5,219 nucleotides of DNA from Pseudomonadota bacterium (lineage in GTDB: Bacteria > Pseudomonadota > Gammaproteobacteria > Pseudomonadales > Azotimanducaceae), in NCBI GenBank assembly GCA_027622495.1, contig JAQBYL010000322.1, positions 1-5,219 on the forward strand, given 5' to 3'. Position numbers and translations under genes: made by a program. Position 1 is the stretch's first letter; every line of letters begins with the position of its first letter. Below the pieces are notes generated by a model that made no database searches, had not been told where the DNA came from, and saw only the letters and a program-made list of their open reading frames with translations. This document shows positions 1 through 5,201 of the stretch, in pieces.

Positions 1-32
1 TGAGACTCCCGGAATTGTCAAACTTCTACTGC

Positions 33-53
33 CTCCCCGGCAGAGCCGGGGGG
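33..53. terminator. GC-rich hairpin, possible terminator of a gene left of the window
   Basis: CCCCGGC (35-41) pairs perfectly with GCCGGGG (45-51) around a 3-nt AGA loop, and the stem can extend through 33/53 with one G-T wobble. The plus-strand sequence after it (54-64) is pyrimidine-rich but has no clean T-run. On the minus strand no T tract follows. It could terminate a plus-strand gene ending at or before the left edge; the window opens with TGA, which might be that gene's stop codon, but this cannot be verified. A structured intergenic repeat is the alternative. Confidence 0.4.
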
Positions 54-123
54 TCTCCCTTCTTACTAGCAGCAACAATCCCAACTACCCCCTGAACTGC
101 CCGATTCACCAACCTCGACCCCA

Positions 124-295
124 GGATAAACGCAGAGGTCAGGGAGGAAACCGAATTTCAGGCCCGTCAAAGGGCCAACCGAGCGCAGCGAATTGACCGC
201 GCTTTTAAGCGGGCAACTTCGCGAAGCGAGGGAACCGCGGAGCGGTTGGTCCTGGGCCTGGAATTCGGTTTCCACCCTGACCTCGGACTTTATCC
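124..295. repeat. Long imperfect palindrome, MITE-like or REP-like intergenic element
   Basis: Arm 124-165 and the reverse complement of arm 254-295 match at 37 of 42 positions without gaps, with uninterrupted blocks of 10 (GAGGTCAGGG) and 12 nt (GGAAACCGAATT). Closer to the centre CCAACCG (175-181) pairs with CGGTTGG (243-249). The centre holds three smaller structures: CGCTT-TT-AAGCG (200-211), the perfect palindrome CTTCGCGAAG (217-226) and AACCGC-GGA-GCGGTT (233-247). No transposase gene is present, and short reading frames through the region are by-products of the repeat. It lies 9 bp beyond the SDR stop, so an SDR transcript running through would carry it as a large 3' hairpin that might end or stabilise the mRNA. 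That it is a mobile or dispersed element is inference; copies elsewhere cannot be seen here. Confidence 0.7.
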
Positions 296-304
296 AGAAC
301 ACCC

Positions 305-994
305 CTACCAGGCATGCCCCTCCCCATTCCACTTATAAAACCGCCCAGTACTCTCAACACTCACCCCATCAACCACCGAGATAATCCCCGCCGCACTCTC
401 CTGTGCCGTGATATCCGCACCAGCCCCACCCATATCAGTCTTAACCCAACCAGGATGAATCAGCGTCACCGCTACCCCATCCTTCGCAAGCTCAGTCGAC
501 AACATGCGCATGACCTTATTCACGGCTGCTTTCGATGAGCAGTAGGCGTACATCACCGGCATGTTCAGATCGAGAGCACCCATCTGACTGGTTATGGTAA
601 CCGCCTTGGCATTGGTACCGGCTTTCAGGTTGCCGTGAAAAGTCTGAACCATACGCAGCGGTGCCATGGTGTTGATTGCAAAGGTGTCCATCCAACCGTC
701 GTAGTCCATCTGCAACGCCGACTGATTCTGCGGCGCAGGACCGGCAGCACCAGCATTGTTGATCAACACATCAATGGGTCGATCGCCGAGGTCGGACTTC
801 AGCTTTGCCACAGAGTCTGCATCGCCTACGTGAACCTCTTTCACCACCACGCGGGCTTTGTCGAGCTTATTCAGATCGGTAGCGGCAGCCGGATTGCGGC
901 AGCAGGCAATCACATCGTCGCCGCGTGCCGACAGCTGACGAGCGAGTTCCAGACCGATGCCTTTGTTGGCACCAGTGATCAATACGGTAGACAT
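305..994 (-). CDS. Short-chain dehydrogenase/reductase (SDR), NAD(P)-dependent
   Basis: A 229-residue classical SDR, predicted cytosolic, oxidising or reducing an alcohol/carbonyl substrate with NAD(P)(H). The Rossmann nucleotide motif TGANKGIG is at residues 7-14, NNAG at 79-82, the structural Asn in FAINT near 108, catalytic Ser136 in ITSQMG, and the YxxxK pair Tyr151/Lys155. PGWVKTDMGG (181-190) is the typical post-catalytic loop. An Arg after the second beta strand (CCRNP, about 31-35) hints at NADP(H) preference, which is inference. The ATG is supported by AAAGGAA (1001-1007) at 6-nt spacing. Length and the GRFYKWNG tail resemble the C-factor/CsgA-like group, but the substrate is unknown. 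It lies 88 bp downstream of the acyl-CoA-dehydrogenase-like gene with a probable terminator between, so it may have its own promoter. Its 3' side runs into the 124-295 palindrome. Confidence 0.93.
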   Translation of the reverse strand: MSTVLITGANKGIGLELARQLSARGDDVIACCRNPAAATDLNKLDKARVVVKEVHVGDADSVAKLKSDLGDRPIDVLINNAGAAGPAPQNQSALQMDYDGWMDTFAINTMAPLRMVQTFHGNLKAGTNAKAVTITSQMGALDLNMPVMYAYCSSKAAVNKVMRMLSTELAKDGVAVTLIHPGWVKTDMGGAGADITAQESAAGIISVVDGVSVESTGRFYKWNGEGHAW

Positions 995-1041
995 GGGTAT
1001 TTCCTTTTGTGTTCGGCTTTATCTTGACACAGCCGCACAGC

Positions 1042-1073
1042 CAAACAAACGCCAGACCCGCATCGGGTCAGGC
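1042..1073 (-). terminator. Probable rho-independent terminator of the esterase operon
   Basis: GACCCG (1055-1060) and CGGGTC (1064-1069) form a 6-bp stem around a CAT loop, extended by GCC/GGC (1051-1053 and 1071-1073) across one A-A mismatch. Read on the minus strand, the hairpin starts 10 nt after the acyl-CoA-dehydrogenase-like stop codon and is followed by GTTTGTTTG, a modest T-rich tract. The position suits termination of the upstream two-gene unit; readthrough into the SDR gene is possible because the T tract is interrupted. Confidence 0.5.
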
Positions 1074-1082
1074 GATGTGGTC

Positions 1083-1973
1083 TCAGGCGGCGGCGGAGCG
1101 TGCCTGTATGGAGGAGGAGTACATCGATACCAGATGGGCGTCGCGTCGGTAGCGGAGCGCTGCATCGGAGTCGTTGTTATCGAGCAAGGCGGCAAATCGA
1201 TCGGCAATGGGTTTGAGCCCGGCATCGATTCGGGCCAGAACCGATGAGATGTGAGTGTTGGACATTTCTGCAGGTTCCGAGATCTCCACCAGAAGGGCCG
1301 CCAGTGTACGAATCATCCCTCTGGTTCCCTGCTCGCCGCTGTCTTTAACGTGAAATCGGCACACATGGCTCAACATGAAACCGGTGAGTGCAACCGTAAC
1401 GTGCAGCGCTTCGCTGGGCCCAAACCCATCAAGCGCCTGGGGATCACGCTGCCATGCGCGAGGCAGGTTGACGTCCTGGAACGTCGCCTGTCCCTGACTT
1501 AACTCCGGCAGAAAGATGGGATCAGGTCTGGCTTCAAGACCTACCCCTTGTGCAGTTGCGGGCACTGCCACGAGTTTGCGTGATGCGCCGTTGCCAACCT
1601 TGACCAGCAGTTCATCCACATGTTCGCAAGCCGCCACCCATGTCTTCACACCGTTCATCACACTACCGTGATCGTTGTGGCCGATGGTGACCGGTGGGAA
1701 CTCGCCCTTTTTCCGATCTTCACTCACCAGCAGGGCTAACCATCCAGGCGCGTTCTGGATAGAACAGCTGGATCGTATTGCGGCCTGATAACCGGAGACG
1801 AACACCCAGGCCAGACGATCAGACATCGCCCCGCCCCAGGCAGCCATGGTGAGTGGATCAAGAAGGTGCAGATTGTGGCCCGCCCATTCGGCGTACCAGG
1901 CACCTTCGTCCTCACAGGGAAGTGGTGATACCGCGCCGGAGATAATCCTGGTGATCAGATCTTCAACATTCAC
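1083..1973 (-). CDS. Short acyl-CoA-dehydrogenase-like protein
   Basis: A 296-residue predicted cytosolic protein resembling the acyl-CoA dehydrogenase flavoprotein fold. Residues 78-113 follow the family's middle beta domain: LALLVSED stands where FAITEP-type sequence is usual, and MNGVKTWVAA (106-115) matches the LNGxKxWI flavin-contact strand. The VPATAQGVGLEARP stretch (137-150) also fits. The N-terminal helical part is only about 75 residues, so the protein is about 80 residues shorter than ordinary members (about 380). I cannot find the usual catalytic Glu near the C-terminus. It may be a divergent short subfamily, a non-catalytic partner, or a decayed enzyme; the intact frame argues against recent decay. 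The GTG start is 3 nt beyond the esterase stop, with AGGAAG (1980-1985) 6 nt upstream inside the esterase's last codons, indicating translational coupling. Confidence 0.7.
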   Translation of the reverse strand: MNVEDLITRIISGAVSPLPCEDEGAWYAEWAGHNLHLLDPLTMAAWGGAMSDRLAWVFVSGYQAAIRSSCSIQNAPGWLALLVSEDRKKGEFPPVTIGHNDHGSVMNGVKTWVAACEHVDELLVKVGNGASRKLVAVPATAQGVGLEARPDPIFLPELSQGQATFQDVNLPRAWQRDPQALDGFGPSEALHVTVALTGFMLSHVCRFHVKDSGEQGTRGMIRTLAALLVEISEPAEMSNTHISSVLARIDAGLKPIADRFAALLDNNDSDAALRYRRDAHLVSMYSSSIQARSAAA

Positions 1974-1976
1974 TGC

Positions 1977-3584
1977 TTACTTCCTGCATTCAAAGCTTGC
2001 TGCCTGCGCGGGATCGCCTTTGCCTTTGTAGTGCGCCTTTTGCGGGTGAGGGCACAGCGGTCTGGTCTGCGCGGCGTTTTCAAATGTGCGATGGGCGACT
2101 ACTGCGTCCGGCCGCACGCCGTTTTCTACCCAGTTGATGAGCGGCGACATGAGATCAAACTGCTCAAAGCCCGGGCCACCGCGACAGTGAAACAGCCCCG
2201 GCACCATATACAGTCGATAGAACTCATCGATCGGCATTCGACCTGCGACCGCGTCGAAATAATCAATCGCCGTGAGTGGATTGATGTCGGGGTCGGCCCA
2301 GCCGAAGTAACTGATCAGCTTGCCACCGCGTTCGTGAAAAGCGCGCAGGTCCGGATCGAGCGCGTCAACAATCGCGCGAAATTCTTCGATGTTGTCCGGC
2401 ACGCTTGCAAAGTCGAATTCAGTCCAGTTGTATTCAGCATCGTCGGCCACAAATGCCATGTATCTGAAAAAGTCGGACCCGAGCAGATCCAGAACAGTTC
2501 GGCCCTGTTCGTTGAGCAGCCAGGGCACCCAGCCAGTACGCATCGCCCCGCCAGCCGCGGGACCGGGAATCTCGCTGCCAACCGGATGCGCAGGATAAAC
2601 CTGTTGGCCTGCGAGCTTCACGGGTGCGTAATAGGTCTCAAGGGCGCTCACCTGGGCCTGGGTGAAACAATTCTTTTCTTCGCCGCGTGCGCACTTCGGA
2701 AGATCCTTCTGCACGTCGAACGGACATGCGCGTGGATCGTCAATCAGACCATCCACCAGGCCATCAATCCCGTCACACTTCGCATAGATCACCTGCGCGA
2801 GCCGTTCTACATCCTGCTCGCGGAAAGGCTTATCGATCAGCGCTTTGCTGCGCCATGCTTGAGCAAACTTGAGACCCGAGTAGTCGGCGGCCGGTGCACC
2901 CGCGAGAATTCCGTCAAAGTCATCGGGAAAGCGCTGGGCTGAAATCATCGCCTGGCGCCCGCCCGTGGAGCAGCCCTGAAAATAGCTGTAATTGGCCGGT
3001 TGAGCGTAATACGCCTGAATGATCTCTTTGGCCGCGGTACTGGTGAGATGAACCGCGCGAAAACCATAGTCGATGAGTTTGTGCAGCTTGCCGTGCGCAA
3101 AGGTGCCACCGGTCTCCACCCGGCTGTCATGCCCGGTGTCGGTATAAGCGGTCGCAAAGCCATGTTCCATCGCCTGCAGGGCAATGGATCTGCGGCTTTC
3201 GTCTTCCGGCGGCGTACCCGCAAGACCCCCGTTCCCATACATGTAGAACCGACCGTTCCATTGCGTGGGCAGGGTGATTTCGAAACGGATCTCAAGCGGT
3301 ATTACGCCGCGCACACGGCAGTAGGCCACTTCGGCTTCAGTGATCAGGGTGGCCTCGACGATGGCCAGGTCAGGGGATGTGAGGGTAGTGAGGCGTTTGC
3401 ATTGGGCTTGCGGGGTACCAATCTGCTCGCGGTAGTCGAGCACAGATTCTGCTGCAGCATCGAAAGGTGCGGCGTACGCAGACCGGGTGCTTGTGCTCAG
3501 GCTGGCAGCCACAACAACCGTCATACAGAATACAGGCAATAACCGGCCTGTTAACAGGCCCGTTGATCGGAACAGCGCAGACAC
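1977..3584 (-). CDS. Secreted tannase/feruloyl esterase family hydrolase
   Basis: A 535-residue alpha/beta-hydrolase of the tannase/feruloyl esterase family, which hydrolyses ester bonds of aromatic acids and includes MHETase. A Sec signal peptide is visible: basic n-region, hydrophobic core near 16-30, likely cleavage after A-Y-A at 36-38. The family CS-D-HC signature is complete: GCSTGGR (204-210) with Cys205-Ser206, Asp431 in GWADPDINP, and His466-Cys467 in GLFHCRGG; Cys205-Cys467 should form the disulfide beside the catalytic Ser-His pair. CDGIDGLVDGLIDDPRAC (270-287) matches the calcium-binding segment of the lid domain. Phe427 replaces the His often found before GxAD. Length is usual for the family. 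The GTG start has GAGGAG (3590-3595) 5 nt upstream. First gene of a two-gene unit with the acyl-CoA-dehydrogenase-like gene. Family assignment is firm; tannin, feruloyl or other ester substrate is open. Confidence 0.93.
   Translation of the reverse strand: MSALFRSTGLLTGRLLPVFCMTVVVAASLSTSTRSAYAAPFDAAAESVLDYREQIGTPQAQCKRLTTLTSPDLAIVEATLITEAEVAYCRVRGVIPLEIRFEITLPTQWNGRFYMYGNGGLAGTPPEDESRRSIALQAMEHGFATAYTDTGHDSRVETGGTFAHGKLHKLIDYGFRAVHLTSTAAKEIIQAYYAQPANYSYFQGCSTGGRQAMISAQRFPDDFDGILAGAPAADYSGLKFAQAWRSKALIDKPFREQDVERLAQVIYAKCDGIDGLVDGLIDDPRACPFDVQKDLPKCARGEEKNCFTQAQVSALETYYAPVKLAGQQVYPAHPVGSEIPGPAAGGAMRTGWVPWLLNEQGRTVLDLLGSDFFRYMAFVADDAEYNWTEFDFASVPDNIEEFRAIVDALDPDLRAFHERGGKLISYFGWADPDINPLTAIDYFDAVAGRMPIDEFYRLYMVPGLFHCRGGPGFEQFDLMSPLINWVENGVRPDAVVAHRTFENAAQTRPLCPHPQKAHYKGKGDPAQAASFECRK
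1980..1985 (-). promoter_or_regulatory. Ribosome binding site inside the esterase 3' end
   Basis: On the minus strand AGGAAG lies 6 nt before the GTG at 1973. It occupies the last codons of the esterase gene, and that gene's TAA (1979-1977) falls in the spacer. This decides the GTG start of the downstream gene and makes termination-reinitiation coupling likely. Confidence 0.65.
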
Positions 3585-3589
3585 AACTT

Positions 3590-3595
3590 CTCCTC
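3590..3595 (-). promoter_or_regulatory. Ribosome binding site of the esterase
   Basis: GAGGAG on the minus strand stands 5 nt before the GTG at 3584, a near-ideal Shine-Dalgarno. It supports this GTG as the true start and so the complete signal peptide. Confidence 0.75.
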
Positions 3596-3607
3596 GACAG
3601 ACCCGGA

Positions 3608-3637
3608 AGAATACACCCGATCTGTTTGATTCGACAA
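3608..3637 (-). promoter_or_regulatory. Candidate sigma-70 promoter for the esterase operon
   Basis: On the minus strand TTGTCG (3632-3637) and TATTCT (3608-3613) resemble -35 and -10 boxes, each 4 of 6 to consensus, with an 18-nt spacer. Transcription would start about 20 nt before the GTG, leaving a short leader with the Shine-Dalgarno. The match is modest, and readthrough from the CBS gene is an alternative. Confidence 0.3.
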
Positions 3638-3674
3638 CGAAGAATTTGCTGTTCAGCGTGGGTACGCAACACCT

Positions 3675-3742
3675 GCGGGTGAGCGCAAACCACCCGCTGA
3701 TCTGGCGGTATCTGGCTTAGCGGTATGGCCGCTTGATCAAGC
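3675..3742. promoter_or_regulatory. Hairpin and short repeats between the CBS and esterase genes
   Basis: GCGGGTG (3675-3681) pairs with CACCCGC (3691-3697) around a 9-nt loop. Next to it ATCTGGC occurs twice 10 bp apart (3700-3706, 3710-3716) and GCGGTAT twice 15 bp apart (3705-3711, 3720-3726). GCTTGATCAAGC (3731-3742) is a perfect 12-bp palindrome 3 bp after the CBS stop codon. No T-run marks a clear terminator. The helical-turn spacing of ATCTGGC would suit an operator for the esterase, which is inference. Confidence 0.3.
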
Positions 3743-3745
3743 CGA

Positions 3746-4198
3746 TCAGCCGACCTCACCGCGTATGTAGTGTTCCAGCTGATTTATGGTAGATGCCTGT
3801 TCGGCAATGGTGACCGACATCAGGTCGCGCAGCGAGACCATGCCGATCACCTGTTTTTTATTGACCACAGGCAGATGGCGGATGTGGTGCTGCCTCATCA
3901 GCCGCATGCAGGCGTCCACGGTTTCGATCAGCGGCACCGTGACGACCTGGGTAGTCATGATGGTGGATACCGGTGTCTGTTTTGAAGACTTGCCTTTAAG
4001 GATGACCTTACGTGCGTAATCGCGCTCCGAAATGATGCCGATCAGCTGCTCCTCCTGCATCACCAGCAACGCTCCCACTCCCCGGTGGGCCATGCTTTCG
4101 ATGGCGTGAAATACCGAATCATTCGGTGCGATGGAATAAATGGTGCCTTCCTGGCCTTCGGGTTCTTTGCCCTTGAGTACATCGTGGACGGTTTTCAT
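3746..4198 (-). CDS. Tandem CBS-domain protein
   Basis: A 150-residue protein consisting almost entirely of a CBS pair (Bateman module), about residues 20-73 and 80-133, with no membrane segment or attached enzyme domain. Each domain ends in the typical strand-helix element: GIISERDYARKV (54-65) and GMVSLRDLMSV (119-129). The SERD and SLRD motifs supply the Asp that in this family contacts the ribose of a bound adenine nucleotide. Stand-alone CBS pairs usually sense AMP/ATP or similar ligands and act on a partner protein; none can be named here. ATG is preceded by AGGAGG at 4-nt spacing, and the leader carries a 15-bp tandem duplication (4207-4236). It is monocistronic or loosely upstream of the esterase (161-bp gap), and divergent from the plus-strand genes. 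Confidence 0.92.
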   Translation of the reverse strand: MKTVHDVLKGKEPEGQEGTIYSIAPNDSVFHAIESMAHRGVGALLVMQEEQLIGIISERDYARKVILKGKSSKQTPVSTIMTTQVVTVPLIETVDACMRLMRQHHIRHLPVVNKKQVIGMVSLRDLMSVTIAEQASTINQLEHYIRGEVG

Positions 4199-4202
4199 GG
4201 CA

Positions 4203-4208
4203 CCTCCT
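4203..4208 (-). promoter_or_regulatory. Ribosome binding site of the CBS gene
   Basis: AGGAGG on the minus strand, part of AGGAGGTG, is a full-strength anti-16S match 4 nt before the ATG at 4198. It implies efficient translation. The first two of its bases in the minus-strand direction (4208-4207) also belong to the proximal copy of the 15-bp repeat. Confidence 0.8.
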
Positions 4209-4236
4209 AAGGTACGTTGCGCTGAGGTACGTTGCG
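4207..4236. repeat. 15-bp tandem duplication in the CBS gene leader
   Basis: CTAAGGTACGTTGCG (4207-4221) is followed immediately by CTGAGGTACGTTGCG (4222-4236): 14 of 15 identical, period exactly 15 bp. A weaker echo, AGTACGGCTGCG (4242-4253), follows. On the minus strand the copies lie directly before the Shine-Dalgarno of the CBS gene, so they are in its promoter or 5' leader. A regulator binding pair, or a slippage-prone duplication, are both possible. Confidence 0.75.
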
Positions 4237-4332
4237 ATTGCAGTACGGCTGCGTTGGCCCCATAGCCTGGGTAAATCTAGTCCGCTACAGTTAATTCAGC
4301 CATTTTTCGGTCGATGGGTCATTCTGCACCCC

Positions 4333-4369
4333 TGCAATTGCACATTACAAAGTGCCAGAAGTTATAACT
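4333..4369. repeat. Cluster of short perfect palindromes in the divergent intergenic region
   Basis: TGCAATTGCA (4333-4342) and AGTTATAACT (4360-4369) are each perfect 10-bp palindromes. GCAC (4340-4343) and GTGC (4352-4355) can also pair. Such sites suit dimeric regulator binding between the divergent CBS gene and plus-strand genes, but short palindromes also arise by chance in AT-richer spacers. Confidence 0.35.
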
Positions 4370-4394
4370 CGTAGCCTGTTCATGCGCCACGGTT

Positions 4395-4461
4395 GTTAGG
4401 CATCAACGCTCAAGCTAAGCTCACCTTGCTTTAATCGCCGATTCGATCAGTTGAGGTGATG
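4395..4461 (+). other. GTTAGGC motif and imperfect inverted repeat at the GNAT break
   Basis: GTTAGGC (4395-4401) fits the GTTRRRY core of integron attC sites. CATCA (4401-4405) and CTCAA (4409-4413) pair with TTGAG (4451-4455) and TGATG (4457-4461), with unpaired bases on the left side, enclosing 37 nt. The right arm covers the GNAT start codons. The left arm followed by CTAAGC resembles the 5' half of an attC stem, but no GCCTAAC-type partner lies upstream and there is no integrase. It could be a relic recombination site, or a hairpin over a start region, or chance. Confidence 0.25.
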
Positions 4462-4713
4462 GAACTCCAGATACGTTCAGCGAAGGTCATCGAGAATGTG
4501 GTAACCGATCAAACTCTGCGCAAACGCGGCCTGGGTCGGCGGCTGCTAGAACCTACTCTGGGTCTGGCCTGGAAAAGCGGCTGCTACAAGGTCATGCTGC
4601 AGACCGGTTCGCGGCTGGAGGCCACGCACGCTTTCTACCGTGCATATGGCTTTAGCGCTCACGACAAAACTGCGTACGTGGCAAGGCCACCTGCCAATCT
4701 GCCCACAAGCTGA
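4456..4713 (+). pseudogene. N-terminally truncated GNAT acetyltransferase remnant
   Basis: The 85-residue frame encodes the C-terminal half of a GCN5-related N-acetyltransferase, a family that moves acetyl from acetyl-CoA to an amine. Motif A with the acetyl-CoA pyrophosphate loop RKRGLG (23-28) is intact after IENVVTD (13-19); GCYKVMLQTGS (42-52) and FYRAYGF (61-67) form the following strand and motif B. Usual members are about 140-160 residues, so the first 60-75 residues are missing. An in-frame TAA at 4432-4434 limits any upstream extension to 7 codons, and I see no N-terminal fragment in other frames of 4200-4455. The start is uncertain: GTG 4456 or ATG 4459, with GAGG (4453-4456) too close to act well. 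It lies 26 bp before the phosphatase gene. Most likely a gene remnant; a small expressed protein is possible. Confidence 0.7.
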
Positions 4714-4739
4714 AGACACCAGTTGAAAAAGGACGAAAA

Positions 4740-5201
4740 GTGAGTGATCTCGATGCGATACATAACTATGTTCAGCTGACCGATCGGGTGGGAACCTCCG
4801 GTCAGCCGCAGGCAGATCAGTTCGGCGCCATCGCCGACGCCGGTTTTACTACTGTGATCAACCTCGCCTTGCCGAGCTCAGACCACGCCATCGCCAACGA
4901 AGGCAGCATTGTCACCGGGCTGGGGATGCGCTACCTGCAGATCCCGGTGGATTTTGCCAATCCGACCTTGAGTGATGTACGCGCCTTTATCGGCACCATG
5001 AAAGCCTTTGCGCAGGAAAAAACCTGGGTGCACTGCGTGGTGAACGCCCGCGTATCGGCCTTCATGTATCTGTATCTGAAACACGTCGAAGAGCTCGAAG
5101 ACGATCAGTGCAGATCACCCATCCTCAAGAAATGGCAACCGCGCATGGAGAAAGTCTGGACCGACATTCTTGATCTGAGCGCAGAACAGATCGGCGCATG
5201 A
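4740..5201 (+). CDS. Phosphatase-like protein of the PTP/DSP fold (DUF442-related)
   Basis: A 153-residue predicted cytosolic protein of the tyrosine/dual-specificity phosphatase superfamily, close to the group that shares TSGQP near the N-terminus (19-23) with the DUF442/beta-lactamase-hydrolase-like domain. GFTTVINLALP (35-45) is the typical early strand, followed by a conserved S-D-x-A-x-A-x-E pattern (47-54). The presumed P-loop is VHCVVNARVSAF (97-108): Cys99 and Arg104 are separated by four residues instead of the canonical five (CX5R). As I recall, relatives carry HCAANMR, so CX4R may be a subfamily trait; activity and substrate are uncertain. No signal peptide. The GTG start has AAGGA (4729-4733) 6 nt upstream. 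It follows the GNAT remnant by 26 bp and overlaps a likely next gene by 4 bp. Confidence 0.82.
   Translation: MSDLDAIHNYVQLTDRVGTSGQPQADQFGAIADAGFTTVINLALPSSDHAIANEGSIVTGLGMRYLQIPVDFANPTLSDVRAFIGTMKAFAQEKTWVHCVVNARVSAFMYLYLKHVEELEDDQCRSPILKKWQPRMEKVWTDILDLSAEQIGA

Noticed and set aside
66..384. Small frames on both strands across the left-end palindrome
   Set aside because: They run through the inverted repeat and into the SDR 3' end, with no domain or good ribosome binding site. The repeat explains them.
635..1247. Plus-strand frames antisense to the SDR and acyl-CoA-dehydrogenase-like genes
   Set aside because: Sequence is explained by the minus-strand genes, and their starts lack ribosome binding sites.
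2031..2942. A 303-codon open frame on the plus strand, antisense to the esterase
   Set aside because: The opposite strand encodes a complete CS-D-HC esterase. The antisense product shows no family motif and is a by-product of GC-rich codon usage.
3000..3542. A 180-codon plus-strand frame antisense to the esterase N-terminal region
   Set aside because: No recognisable domain, and the minus-strand signal peptide and catalytic-domain start are convincing.
3370..3759. A 129-codon minus-strand frame overlapping the esterase start and intergenic gap
   Set aside because: It is Cys/Arg/Pro-rich with no domain and competes with the well-supported esterase start.
4335..4360. Possible sigma-54 promoter (GGCAC...TGC) upstream of the CBS gene
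   Set aside because: The GG-to-GC spacing is 13 nt, not the required 10.
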